From Verrucomicrobiota bacterium (GTDB lineage: Bacteria > Verrucomicrobiota > Verrucomicrobiia > Limisphaerales > J093), in NCBI GenBank assembly GCA_016716505.1, contig JADJWF010000001.1, forward strand, positions 496,001 through 560,000: a stretch of DNA of 64,000 bases, read 5' to 3'. The position numbers and the translations under genes were made by a program. This document shows, in pieces, positions 35,001-43,091 of this stretch. The notes under the pieces are model-generated. The model saw only the letters and a program-made list of their open reading frames with translations, was not told the origin of the DNA and ran no database searches. Each line of letters starts with the position of its first letter. Within the stretch, counting starts at the first letter, position 1.

Positions 35001-35891
35001 ATGAGCAAAGAAACAAAACGCACCCTTCTTCGCCTGGGGCTGCCCAAGGGCAGTCTCCAGGAAGCGACCCTCGAGAAGATGGCCAAGGCCGGATTCAACA
35101 TCACGGTCAGCAGCCGTTCCTACATCCCGTACGTGGACGATCCCGAGCTGGAGATTCGCTTTATTCGCGCCCAGGAGGTCAGCCGCTACGTCGAGCACGG
35201 CTACCTGGACGCCGGCTTGACGGGGCACGACTGGATTCAAGAGAACGGCTCAAAAGTCCACGAAGTGGGCGAGTTCATCTTCAGCAAGGCCACGCGGCAG
35301 CCCGCGCGCTGGGTGCTGGCGGTGCCCGAGAATTCCCCGATCCAGTCCGTGAAAGACTTGGAAGGCCGCAGCATCGCGACCGAGGTGGTGAACATCACCC
35401 GGGCGTATCTCCGGCGGCACAAGGTCAAGGCCCGGGTCGAGTTTTCGTGGGGAGCCACCGAGATGAAGGCCCACGAACTGGTGGACGCCATCGTGGACAT
35501 CACGGAGACCGGATCCTCGCTGCGGGCCAACAAACTCCGGATTGTGGACACGCTCATGACCTCCACGCCCCGACTGATCGCGAATCACGCGGCGTGGCGG
35601 GACCGGTGGAAACGGAGCAAGATCGAGCAAATCGCGCTGCTGCTGCGCGGGGCGCTCGAGGCCGAGGCGAAGGTGGGACTCAAGATGAATCTCCGCGCGG
35701 CGGACTTGCCGAAGTTGTTGCAAAGTCTGCCCGCCTTGCGTAATCCAACGGTGTCCAACTTGAGTCTGGCGGGCTGGGTCGCGGTGGAAACGATCATTGA
35801 CGAACACGTGGTTCGGGAATTGATCCCCCAACTCAAGGCCGCCGGAGCGGAGGGCATAATTGAGTACCCCCTGAACAAGGTCGTGTACTGA
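35001..35891 (+). CDS. hisG: ATP phosphoribosyltransferase, long form (HisG)
   Basis: A 296-residue HisG with the C-terminal regulatory domain, so of the long, histidine-feedback-inhibited type. Key stretches are LGLPKGSLQEATLEKM at the N-terminus, AGLTGHDWIQE, and the phosphoribosyl-binding AIVDITETGSSLRAN. The ATG at 35001 gives the conserved N-terminus; the 36 in-frame codons upstream are low-complexity leader. It catalyses the first step of histidine synthesis. No other his gene is adjacent. Confidence 0.95.
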   Translation: MSKETKRTLLRLGLPKGSLQEATLEKMAKAGFNITVSSRSYIPYVDDPELEIRFIRAQEVSRYVEHGYLDAGLTGHDWIQENGSKVHEVGEFIFSKATRQPARWVLAVPENSPIQSVKDLEGRSIATEVVNITRAYLRRHKVKARVEFSWGATEMKAHELVDAIVDITETGSSLRANKLRIVDTLMTSTPRLIANHAAWRDRWKRSKIEQIALLLRGALEAEAKVGLKMNLRAADLPKLLQSLPALRNPTVSNLSLAGWVAVETIIDEHVVRELIPQLKAAGAEGIIEYPLNKVVY

Positions 35892-35913
35892 ATCGGAGCG
35901 AAACGAAAACTGT

Positions 35914-36015
35914 ATGGGTTCACTGAAGAAACGCCGGAAGGCCAAGATCAACAAACACAAACGCCGCAAGAAACTGCGCTTGAACCGTCACAAGAAGCGC
36001 ACCTGGCAGAAATAG
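35914..36015 (+). CDS. 33-aa COX24/AURKAIP1-like (mS38-type) ribosomal mini-protein
   Basis: A 33-residue, extremely basic peptide starting MGSLKKRRKAKINKHKRRKK and ending HKKRTWQK, with the K-x-N-K-H-K-R-R-K-K-L-R pattern of the COX24_C/AURKAIP1 domain. Mitochondrial mS38 and small bacterial relatives (bS22-like) bind the small ribosomal subunit. The gene follows hisG by 22 bases. AATCGGAGCG upstream of the ATG contains a GGAG. A hairpin terminator follows within 40 bases. The short length is normal for the family. Confidence 0.8.
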   Translation: MGSLKKRRKAKINKHKRRKKLRLNRHKKRTWQK

Positions 36016-36049
36016 TTGCGGCCGGTTTCCGGCGCATTCTGACTTACGG

Positions 36050-36090
36050 GCGCAGCCCGGCTTGGTTCCGGGCTGCGCTTGGTTATTTGG
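36050..36090 (+). terminator. Intrinsic terminator after the 33-aa gene, abutting the next start codon
   Basis: GCGCAGCCCGG (36050-36060) pairs perfectly with CCGGGCTGCGC (36068-36078) around a 7-base loop and is followed by TTGGTTATTTGG. It should end the hisG/33-aa transcript. It runs right up to the GTG/TTG start of the TPR lipoprotein, so it may also affect that gene's expression. Confidence 0.7.
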
Positions 36091-37790
36091 TGAACGCCCT
36101 CTCCCAGACGCGAACGGCCCGGGTCGCCGGCGCCCTGGCGCTGGTGGTGCTCCTCGCCGGCTGCCAGTCGGGTTGGCGGTCCGCTCCCGCCGACCCCGCC
36201 GCCCCGAGCTCCAAGAATGCGATCCGGCTTTCGCCGGCCGAACTGGAGCGCCGGGCGGATGCGCACGCGCATTTCGCCACCGGGCTGATCCATGACCTGC
36301 GGGACGAGCCGCAGGCGGCCGAGGCGGCCTTTGCGCTCGCCCTCGAGAAGGACCCGACCAACGAGCCGTTGCTGATCGAACTGGGGCAACGCCTCCTGCA
36401 ACGGCGACAAACCGCCCGCGCCCTGGAACTCCTGGAGCCGGCGACCAGGCGCGCCGACGCCTCGCCCCAAGTCTGGATGTGGTACGGCACCGCGCTCGCC
36501 CAGGCGGGACGGACCAACGACGCAGTGCGGGCGCAGGAGACGGCGTTAAACGGCGATCCCAAGCTCCTGTTCTCGCACTATGCGCTGGTGTACCTCGCAC
36601 TTGAGCGCAAAGACGTGCCGGGCGCGTTGGCGGTCATTGACCGTGCCATCGCCCGCGACGACTGGGATCCGTCCCAGTTGATCGGCATGGCCGAGATGCT
36701 GTCGGGCAACGCGCGGGCCCGCACGCTGCCGGCTGAAGAAACCAAGCCCCGGATCCTCGCCCTTTTGGAACGCGCCGCCCGCCTGACACCGTCGGAGCCT
36801 TCGTTGCTGCATCGCATGGCGGATTTGTATCGCGCCAGTGGTGAACTCGACCGGGCCACCAAGTTTTACGAGGAACTGCTGGAGAAGGCGGGCGCCAACC
36901 CCGGGGCCACGGCCATCCTGCGCCAACAGTTGATTCAGCTCTACTACATAGCAGGCCGGCGCGCGGATGCCAGCCGCCTGTTGCGCGAAGTCGTCCGCGA
37001 AAACCCAAACGACCCCCGCGTGCATTATCTGCTCGGTTCCCTGGCGGCCCAGGGCCGTGAGCCGGCCGAGGCCGTGGGGCATTTCGAGCGCGCGGTGGCG
37101 CTGGATGCCTCGTTCGAGCCGGCGTATTACGACCTGGCCATTTCTCAGTTGAGCGCGGGACAGGTGGAGGCGGCGCTCGCGACGCTGGAAAAGGCGCGAG
37201 AGCGGTTCAAGCTGAACTTTCAGCTCGAGTTCGTCACCGGGATCGCGTTGGCCGCAGCCAAGCGCTATACCGACGCCCTCAAGAGTTACACGTCGGCGGA
37301 ACTTCTCGCCCGAAGCGGCGATCCCGACCGGCTGAACCACATCTTCTACTTTCAGGTGGGCGCCGCCAACGAGCGCGCCGGCCGGTACGAGGAGGCCGAA
37401 GCCGCCTTCCGCCGCTGTCTCGAATTGGCGCCCGATTACCCCGAAGCCCTGAACTATCTCGGCTACATGTGGGCCGAACGGGGCGTGAACCTTGAGGAAG
37501 CGCGCGATCTGATCGCCAAAGCCGTCGCCGCCGAGCCGGAAAGCGCCGCGTTCCTCGACAGCATGGCCTGGGTCCTGTTCAAGCTGGGCAAACCGGCGGA
37601 GGCCCTCGAGTGGATGGAGCGGGCCCTCCAGCACTCGGAAAAGCCGGACGCCACGCTGCTCGATCATCACGGCGACATCCTCTGGGCGCTGGGGCGCGAC
37701 GAGGAAGCGCGTGCGGCGTGGCGGAAATCGCTTGAGGTGGAGGCCAGCGAGGCCATCCGCGAGAAGCTCGAGCGCAAGTCCCCGCAGTGA
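36090..37790 (+). CDS. TPR-repeat lipoprotein
   Basis: A 566-residue protein. The lipoprotein signal is VAGALALVVLLAGCQSG with the lipobox Cys near residue 25. The rest is a long solenoid of tetratricopeptide repeats; clear units include AEAAFALALEKDPTNEPLLI, PRVHYLLGSLAAQGREPAEA and EAEAAFRRCLELAPDYPEAL. TPR arrays are scaffolds for protein-protein contact; here it is probably anchored in the outer or inner membrane facing the periplasm. The start is GTG at 36090, or TTG one codon earlier. Its stop is immediately followed by the ATG of the DUF2203 gene, so the two are coupled. Confidence 0.9.
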   Translation: MNALSQTRTARVAGALALVVLLAGCQSGWRSAPADPAAPSSKNAIRLSPAELERRADAHAHFATGLIHDLRDEPQAAEAAFALALEKDPTNEPLLIELGQRLLQRRQTARALELLEPATRRADASPQVWMWYGTALAQAGRTNDAVRAQETALNGDPKLLFSHYALVYLALERKDVPGALAVIDRAIARDDWDPSQLIGMAEMLSGNARARTLPAEETKPRILALLERAARLTPSEPSLLHRMADLYRASGELDRATKFYEELLEKAGANPGATAILRQQLIQLYYIAGRRADASRLLREVVRENPNDPRVHYLLGSLAAQGREPAEAVGHFERAVALDASFEPAYYDLAISQLSAGQVEAALATLEKARERFKLNFQLEFVTGIALAAAKRYTDALKSYTSAELLARSGDPDRLNHIFYFQVGAANERAGRYEEAEAAFRRCLELAPDYPEALNYLGYMWAERGVNLEEARDLIAKAVAAEPESAAFLDSMAWVLFKLGKPAEALEWMERALQHSEKPDATLLDHHGDILWALGRDEEARAAWRKSLEVEASEAIREKLERKSPQ

Positions 37791-38174
37791 ATGGAACGCC
37801 GCTTTTCCCGCCATTACACCCGCGCGGAAGCGGACGCCCTGCTGCCCCAGATCCGACTCTGGCTCGAGCGCTTGCGTGGCCTGGCCACCCTCCTGGAACA
37901 CACCCAGAGGGGGATCCTGCCGGCGCTCGAAAAGGGGTGCGACGTCGGCGGCGACCACGTCAATCGCAGCCTGCGGCTTCTCGCGGATACCCGCGAAGTC
38001 TTCCGGGAGTTCCAGCGCCGCGAGATCCAGATCAAGGACCTGGATCGCGGGCTGGTGGATTTCCCGGCGATCGTGGACGGGCGGGAGGTTTTCTTGTGCT
38101 GGGAGGAGAGCGAAGCGAGCGTCGAGTACTGGCACGATTTGGACGCCGGCTACGCGGGTCGCAGTCCCATCTGA
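37791..38174 (+). CDS. DUF2203-domain protein
   Basis: A 127-residue cytosolic protein of the DUF2203 family: YTRAEADALLPQIRLWLERL at the N-terminus, and IKDLDRGLVDFPAIVDGREV followed by a WHDLDAGYAGR-type ending. The family is widespread and uncharacterised. Its ATG directly abuts the stop of the TPR lipoprotein gene. Intact and of normal length. Confidence 0.85.
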   Translation: MERRFSRHYTRAEADALLPQIRLWLERLRGLATLLEHTQRGILPALEKGCDVGGDHVNRSLRLLADTREVFREFQRREIQIKDLDRGLVDFPAIVDGREVFLCWEESEASVEYWHDLDAGYAGRSPI

Positions 38175-38437
38175 ACGACGGTCCAGCCCTGGCCCTTCCT
38201 CGGGGGCGACCACCGTTAAATTCCGGCCCGTCGCTCGGCCGAGGTGGTTTGATGGTCATTTGCTGGCAGAGAGACGTGGAGCGTTTCCGCCGATGACGTA
38301 GCGCAAGCGGCCAGCCGCGCAACGCGATTGGCCCAATGACGCTTTGGGAGTCGCTTGCTCGCCGATGGACGCAGCCCGGTTTTTGCGCGGGTTTTCGGCT
38401 TTCCTGACAAACCGCTGGTCTGCGGTCGGCACTTGGG

Positions 38438-38499
38438 CCGGCTGGGAAGCCGGCGTCACGGGTAGCGCCGACCTCCCGGTCGGCTGCCAAGTCGGCAGC
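38438..38499. repeat. Cluster of REP-like palindromes in the 38175-38558 intergenic region
   Basis: Three consecutive hairpins: GCCGGCT-GGGA-AGCCGGC (38438-38455), GCCGACC-TCCC-GGTCGGC (38467-38484), and GCTGCC-AAGTC-GGCAGC (38483-38499). The first two share a GGGA/TCCC tetraloop with the palindromes arrayed inside recG. They lie in an otherwise gene-free gap of about 380 bases, just upstream of a transposase. The layout resembles bacterial REP/BIME elements. No REP-associated tyrosine transposase gene is visible in this window. Confidence 0.65.
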
Positions 38500-38558
38500 T
38501 AAGCCGCTCAGACGCCTCTGAGTTCAGAGCAGGTGTCTCCGCCCTTCCGACCAGACCA

Positions 38559-39803
38559 TTGGCTTTTGCCTCATCCTGCCACTTTCAAGAGCCCCCAAGC
38601 TGGCCGGATGCAAAGAGACCTCGTCAACTGATCCATCGACACGGGGCTCCGTTCATCCGCCACTTGCTGGCCCAACTGCGCGCCGAGCGCGTGTCGCTCG
38701 CCACGGTGGCCGAGCAACTGGAGATCTCCCGCCGCCGCTGCTACCAACTCTACCATGATTACCTGCAGGCCCGCGCGCGCCGTCCGCAAGCCCAGTGGAC
38801 GCCCGGCCGCTCCGGCGGCGACCATCACCCGGCGTGGCCCACGGCGGTGGCCGAACTCTTGCGCAAGCTGCTTTCCGCCCGTCCGCCCGCCTCCTACAGT
38901 TTCGCCGCCAGCGAGGTCCACCGTCGCCTGGGGCGCCAGTTGGCGCGGGCGCAAGTACGCCGGTGGGCCCAGGCAAACGACTTGGCTGTCCACACGCGCC
39001 CAGCGCGTCCCAAGGCCCCCGTCAAACGCTGGCAACGACAGGCCATCGGCGAACTCTGGCAACTGGACGCCTCGCCGCGCCCCTGGTTCCCAGGCTCCTC
39101 GATCCAATACCCGCGGCTGGATCTGATCGCCGATTGCTCACGCCTGGTCACCGGCGCCAGGCTCTATGAGCGCGAAAGCCTGCTCGCCTACTTGGATCGC
39201 TTGCCCACCGCGTTCGCCCAGTACGGCCTCCCCCTGGCCCTCTACGCCGACTGCCATCGCAGGTTCTTAGCCCAGCAACCCGAGGTCCTGACCCAACTGG
39301 GCTGGGCCCTGAAGTTCTACGACGTCTCCTTGCTCTACGCTCCGACACCCCAGGCCAAAGGGAAGGTCGAGCGGCTGCACCTCTTCTGGCAAAACCGCCT
39401 CCCCGCCCTCTTCGCCGCCGAATCCGTGAACGACGTCCCCCAGGCCAACCCCTGGGTCGCGCAATTCCGCGAGCACCACAACCTCCAGGAGCATCACCGC
39501 GAGCTGGCCATGACGCCTCACCATGCCTGGACGCTCGCTCAACAGGAGGGCGGTTGCGTGCTGCGCCCTAAACCCGCTTGCCCCTGGTGGCCCTACGTCT
39601 GGAGCGTCCGTGTCCAGGTGAGGGTCGGCGCCGACGGCACGGTGCCCCTCGGTTCCCGGCACCTCAAGATCTCCGTACCCCCGGGCACCAAAGCCGTCCG
39701 TTGTCAGCACCCCGATGGCTCCTATTCCGTCCTCGGCGAGCCTCCCGCCAAAGGCGCCCAACCTCGCGTGCTGCTACGCTATGGCCCGTCTCAAAACACC
39801 TGA
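38559..39803 (+). CDS. DDE integrase-core (rve-type) transposase
   Basis: A 414-codon frame (TTG start) with an N-terminal helix-turn-helix (SLATVAEQLEISRRRCYQLY) and an integrase-core domain: ELWQLDASPRPW gives the first Asp near 170, LYADCHRRF the second near 231, and PQAKGKVERLH the Glu near 271, a D-D-E spacing typical of retroviral-integrase-like transposases of the IS481/ISNCY type. The exact IS family is not decided. The start is unclear: an ATG in another frame at about 38607 reads MQRDLVN before a stop, so a single-base loss near the start is possible. Secure terminal inverted repeats were not found. Confidence 0.8.
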   Translation: MAFASSCHFQEPPSWPDAKRPRQLIHRHGAPFIRHLLAQLRAERVSLATVAEQLEISRRRCYQLYHDYLQARARRPQAQWTPGRSGGDHHPAWPTAVAELLRKLLSARPPASYSFAASEVHRRLGRQLARAQVRRWAQANDLAVHTRPARPKAPVKRWQRQAIGELWQLDASPRPWFPGSSIQYPRLDLIADCSRLVTGARLYERESLLAYLDRLPTAFAQYGLPLALYADCHRRFLAQQPEVLTQLGWALKFYDVSLLYAPTPQAKGKVERLHLFWQNRLPALFAAESVNDVPQANPWVAQFREHHNLQEHHRELAMTPHHAWTLAQQEGGCVLRPKPACPWWPYVWSVRVQVRVGADGTVPLGSRHLKISVPPGTKAVRCQHPDGSYSVLGEPPAKGAQPRVLLRYGPSQNT

Positions 39804-40124
39804 TCGCCCGGCGCCGTCGAAGCCGTGCACTTTTGATGTTCCGCAGAAATGCAAGTTTGAGATGAACACGACACTGGAACAAATTTGTCTTGCAATCGGT
39901 GGCCGGTGCTTCGTAACAAAGGTTGTGTAATCGGAAAGCCGCGAGTCAAGAGATGGTGGGCGAACCCATTTTTTTCCCAGCGGCCTTGGTGGATGGGGGT
40001 GCTGCCCTTGTGCTTGAGGGGCGTTGATTGGGGCGGCCAAGGGGGCGGCCACGCCAAGGGCGCGCGGGTGAAGAAGGGTTTTCGCTCATCTCGGAGTTGC
40101 TACCAGCCGTTTATCGAGCCAGCC
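39804..40124. other. Lower-GC intergenic region before the propeller gene
   Basis: About 320 bases with visibly lower GC in its first half than the flanks. No gene is supported. It probably contains the right end of the transposable element and the promoter of the giant secreted gene, but neither can be placed exactly. Confidence 0.4.
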
Positions 40125-43055
40125 ATGAGCGGAACCACCAAACTTCCGGAATGGGGACGAGGCAAGTGGGGTATGCGGGTCCGAAGGCGCGTGTCGAGAC
40201 GCTGGGGGTTGGTTGCGCTGGGGGCGGCGTGGGTTTTGGGAGCGTTGGCCCAGACGGTGCAGGTCACCCTTGTGGGCCAATGGCCCGGCTACGTGGCGGG
40301 GTATGCCGAGGGCGTGGCGGTGTCGGGCCACTACGCCTACGTGGCGGATGGGTGGGAGGGCTTGCAGGTGATTGACGTGAGTGATCCGGCCCACCCGGTC
40401 CGGGTTGGCGGTTACAACACGCCGGGGCGGGCCCAAGGCGTGGCGGTGTCGGGCCACTACGCCTACGTGGCGGATGGGTGGGGGGGGCTTGCAGGTGATT
40501 GACGTGAGCGATCCGGCCCACCCGGTCCGGGTCGGCGGTCACGACACGCCGGGGTGGGCCAATGGCGTGGCGGTGTCGGGCCACTACGCCTACGTGGCGG
40601 ATGAAGGAACGGGCTTGCAGGTGATTGACGTGAGCGATCCGGCCCACCCGGTCCGGGTCGGCGGTTACGACACGCCGGGGTATGCCCGGGGCGTGGCGGT
40701 GTCGGGCCACTACGCCTACGTGGCGGATGGGTGGGTGGGCTTGCAGGTGATTGACGTGAGCGATCCGGCCCACCCGGTCCGGGTCGGCGGTTACGACACG
40801 CCGGGGTATGCTTGGAGCGTGGCGGTGTCGGGCCACTACGCCTACGTGGCGGATGGGGATGCGGGCTTGCAGGTGATTGACGTGAGCGATCCGGCCCACC
40901 CGGTCCGGGTCGGCGGTTACGACACGCCGGGGTATGCCCGGGGCGTGGCGGTGTCGGGCCACTACGCCTACGTGGCGGATGGGAGTAGGGGCTTGCAGGT
41001 GATTGACGTGAGCGATCCGGCCCACCCGGTCCGGGGCGGCGGTGACGACACGCCGGGGTATGCCCGGGGCGTGGCGGTGTCGGGCCACTACGCCTACGTG
41101 GCGGATGGGAGTAGGGGCTTGCAGGTGATTGACGTGAGCGATCCGGCCCACCCGGTCCGGGTCGGCGGTTACGACACGCCGGCGAATGCCTATGGCGTGG
41201 CGGTGTCGGGCCACTACGCCTACGTGGCAGATGATTATGCGGGCTTGCAGGTGATTGACGTGAGCGATCCGGCCCACCCGGTCCGGGTCGGCGGTTACGA
41301 CACGCCGGGGAATGCTTGGAGCGTGGCGGTGTCGGGCCACTACGCCTACGTGGCCGACGAGAGATGGAATTTGCAAATTTTGCGGATTGAGGGATCAAGC
41401 GCGCCGCAACCGGTCCTTGCGGGCTTGCGCGGCCAGCAGCGGCCGGGCACGACGCTGGTGGAGGTGGACTATGAGCTGGGGCCGGGAGAGGTGGGCTCGG
41501 CCCAGGTGAGCGTGGCTTTCTCGCGGGACGGCGGGGCGAATTTCGACATCCACCCGCAGGCTGCGGCCCTGAGCGGAGACGTGGGGGCCGGAGTGGCGCC
41601 GGGCAAGAGGCGACTTGTCTGGAACGCGGGTCGGACGCTGCCGGTGGGAACATTTGGCGCGAACTTCGTGGCCCGGGTGACCGCAATCGGCTCGCGTGGT
41701 TCCGTCAGCGCGGAGTCGGAGCGCTTCACCTTGGACCTGGGCGGGCTGCGCTCGATCCGCGGGCGAGTGGTGGACGCCGTGAGCCGGCAGCCGGTGGCCG
41801 GGGCGACGGTGAGCTACGCCGGGGCGACGCGCACCACGGACCCGGCAGGGCAGTTCGTGTTTGAGAGCGGTTCCTGGCCCAACGGGCAGGAACTGGTGGT
41901 GAGCAAGGCGGGGGCCTTGCCCAGCAAGGTTACAATTAGTGCGCCGCCAGGAGTGTTTGATTTCATCGCGCCGACGATTGCATTGGCGCCGGCCGGCCAA
42001 GCCAAACCGGTGGTGGTGGCGGTGCAGCCCGAATTCACGGGGATCTTTCTGGAGGGCGTGCCGACGCCAAATCGCCACACGGTGCGGGTCAACTGGAATG
42101 GCCGGCCGGAGGGCAGGGTTCAGTTTTGGGCCAACGACACGCTGTTGGCCGAGGTGCCGGCGGCCGGGAGCGAGGCGACGGCCGAGGTGGACATGGGTGC
42201 CTTCCCGGGGCGGTTTCTCGGGGGAGAAAACCGGTTGCGAGTGGTGGCGGTAGCCGGGGACGGGACCCCTTCGGAGCCGAGGACCGACTTGGTGAGCGTG
42301 ATTCCGGTGCCGGAGTTTTTGCGAAGTGGGCTGAAGGAACTGCGCCGCTGGGACTGGTCGGTTCTGCCCGGGGTGAGCTGGGAGTTCAGTTTCCCCGGCT
42401 CGTTCACGAAGGCACAAGAGGTGATCCATCTGCCGTTCCTCGGGTCGTTCGGCCCGAAGTTCGAGTTGGACATCAGCTTTGGATACGAGTTTGGCACGGG
42501 CCAATGGGAGTTGTTCGCGGGAAAACAGTTTGCCGAGGGCAGGAAGGCTGTTCGGGGCCGACGACCGCAAAGCACGCTACTGCAACCGAGATTCTACTTT
42601 GGCAACGCAGAGTGGAACTTTGTGGGCGGGGCCAAGGCTGAGGGCATCGCCAACCTCAGCCGCGGAATCAGCGTGGAGCGGCTCGGCGTGGCGGGGGGCT
42701 TCAAAGGACGCTTGGAGATCCTGTCGTTTTATGTGACCGACTGGGTTCCAGGGGCTCAGATAATCCGCCTGTTGGACAGCCTGCGGCACGTGGGGGTGGT
42801 CGTGAACAGCATTCAGCGGATCCGGGTGGACGGTTTGTTGGATTTGGAGGCCAATGTCATGCTCTTGCTTCCCTCCTTGGCGTTTGACGAGGCGACGCTG
42901 AAGATCACACCGGGAGTGGAGGCTGTGTATGAACCGAACCTGCATGTGGTCCACGGGCGGATCGCTGTTGGAGGTGAAGTCGAGGCACTTTTTGAACTGG
43001 CACCGCAGTTTGGTTTCCAAGAGGCTTCGGCGCAGCTTTACCTGAGCCTGTTTTT
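40125..43055 (+). CDS. Giant secreted LVIVD-propeller protein, N-terminal part (two homopolymer frameshifts)
   Basis: First part of what I read as one gene, 40125-45653 (about 1842 residues). A signal-like segment (WGLVALGAAWVLGALAQ) is followed by nine 42-residue LVIVD-type repeats such as GVAVSGHYAYVADGWVGLQ with VIDVSDPAHPVRVGGYDTP, forming a propeller. Next comes a beta-sandwich, a carboxypeptidase-regulatory-like segment (IRGRVVDAVSRQPVAGATVSYAG), and a beta-rich region up to about 43050. The frame is broken in the second repeat, where a run of eight G (40480-40487) stands where seven are needed; all later repeats are in the shifted frame. A second break at T5 (43051-43055) links it to the next entry. 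The ATG at 40173 is an alternative start. Probable surface or secreted adhesin-like protein. Confidence 0.7.
40314..41366 (+). repeat. Nine tandem 126-bp repeats encoding propeller blades
   Basis: The string GTGGCGGTGTCGGGCCACTA recurs at 40314, 40440, 40567, 40693, 40819, 40945, 41071, 41197 and 41323. All steps are 126 bases except the second (127), which contains the extra G. The DNA of the units is almost identical apart from a short variable patch that encodes the residues after ADG/ADE. Such DNA-level identity points to recent expansion or ongoing homogenisation. Confidence 0.95.
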
Positions 43056-43091
43056 GATCCGCCGTTCAAGAAACCGATCGAGGAGCAGTGG

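Noticed and set aside
38500..39830. Terminal inverted repeats of the transposase at 38559 (CAGGTGT near 38529 and its complement near 39797)
   Set aside because: Only about 10 of 13 positions match and the right copy overlaps the end of the coding region, so this could be chance.
40314..41366. CRISPR or non-coding satellite at the 126-bp repeats
   Set aside because: The repeats encode a regular 42-residue LVIVD-type blade, and the whole unit is conserved without spacers.
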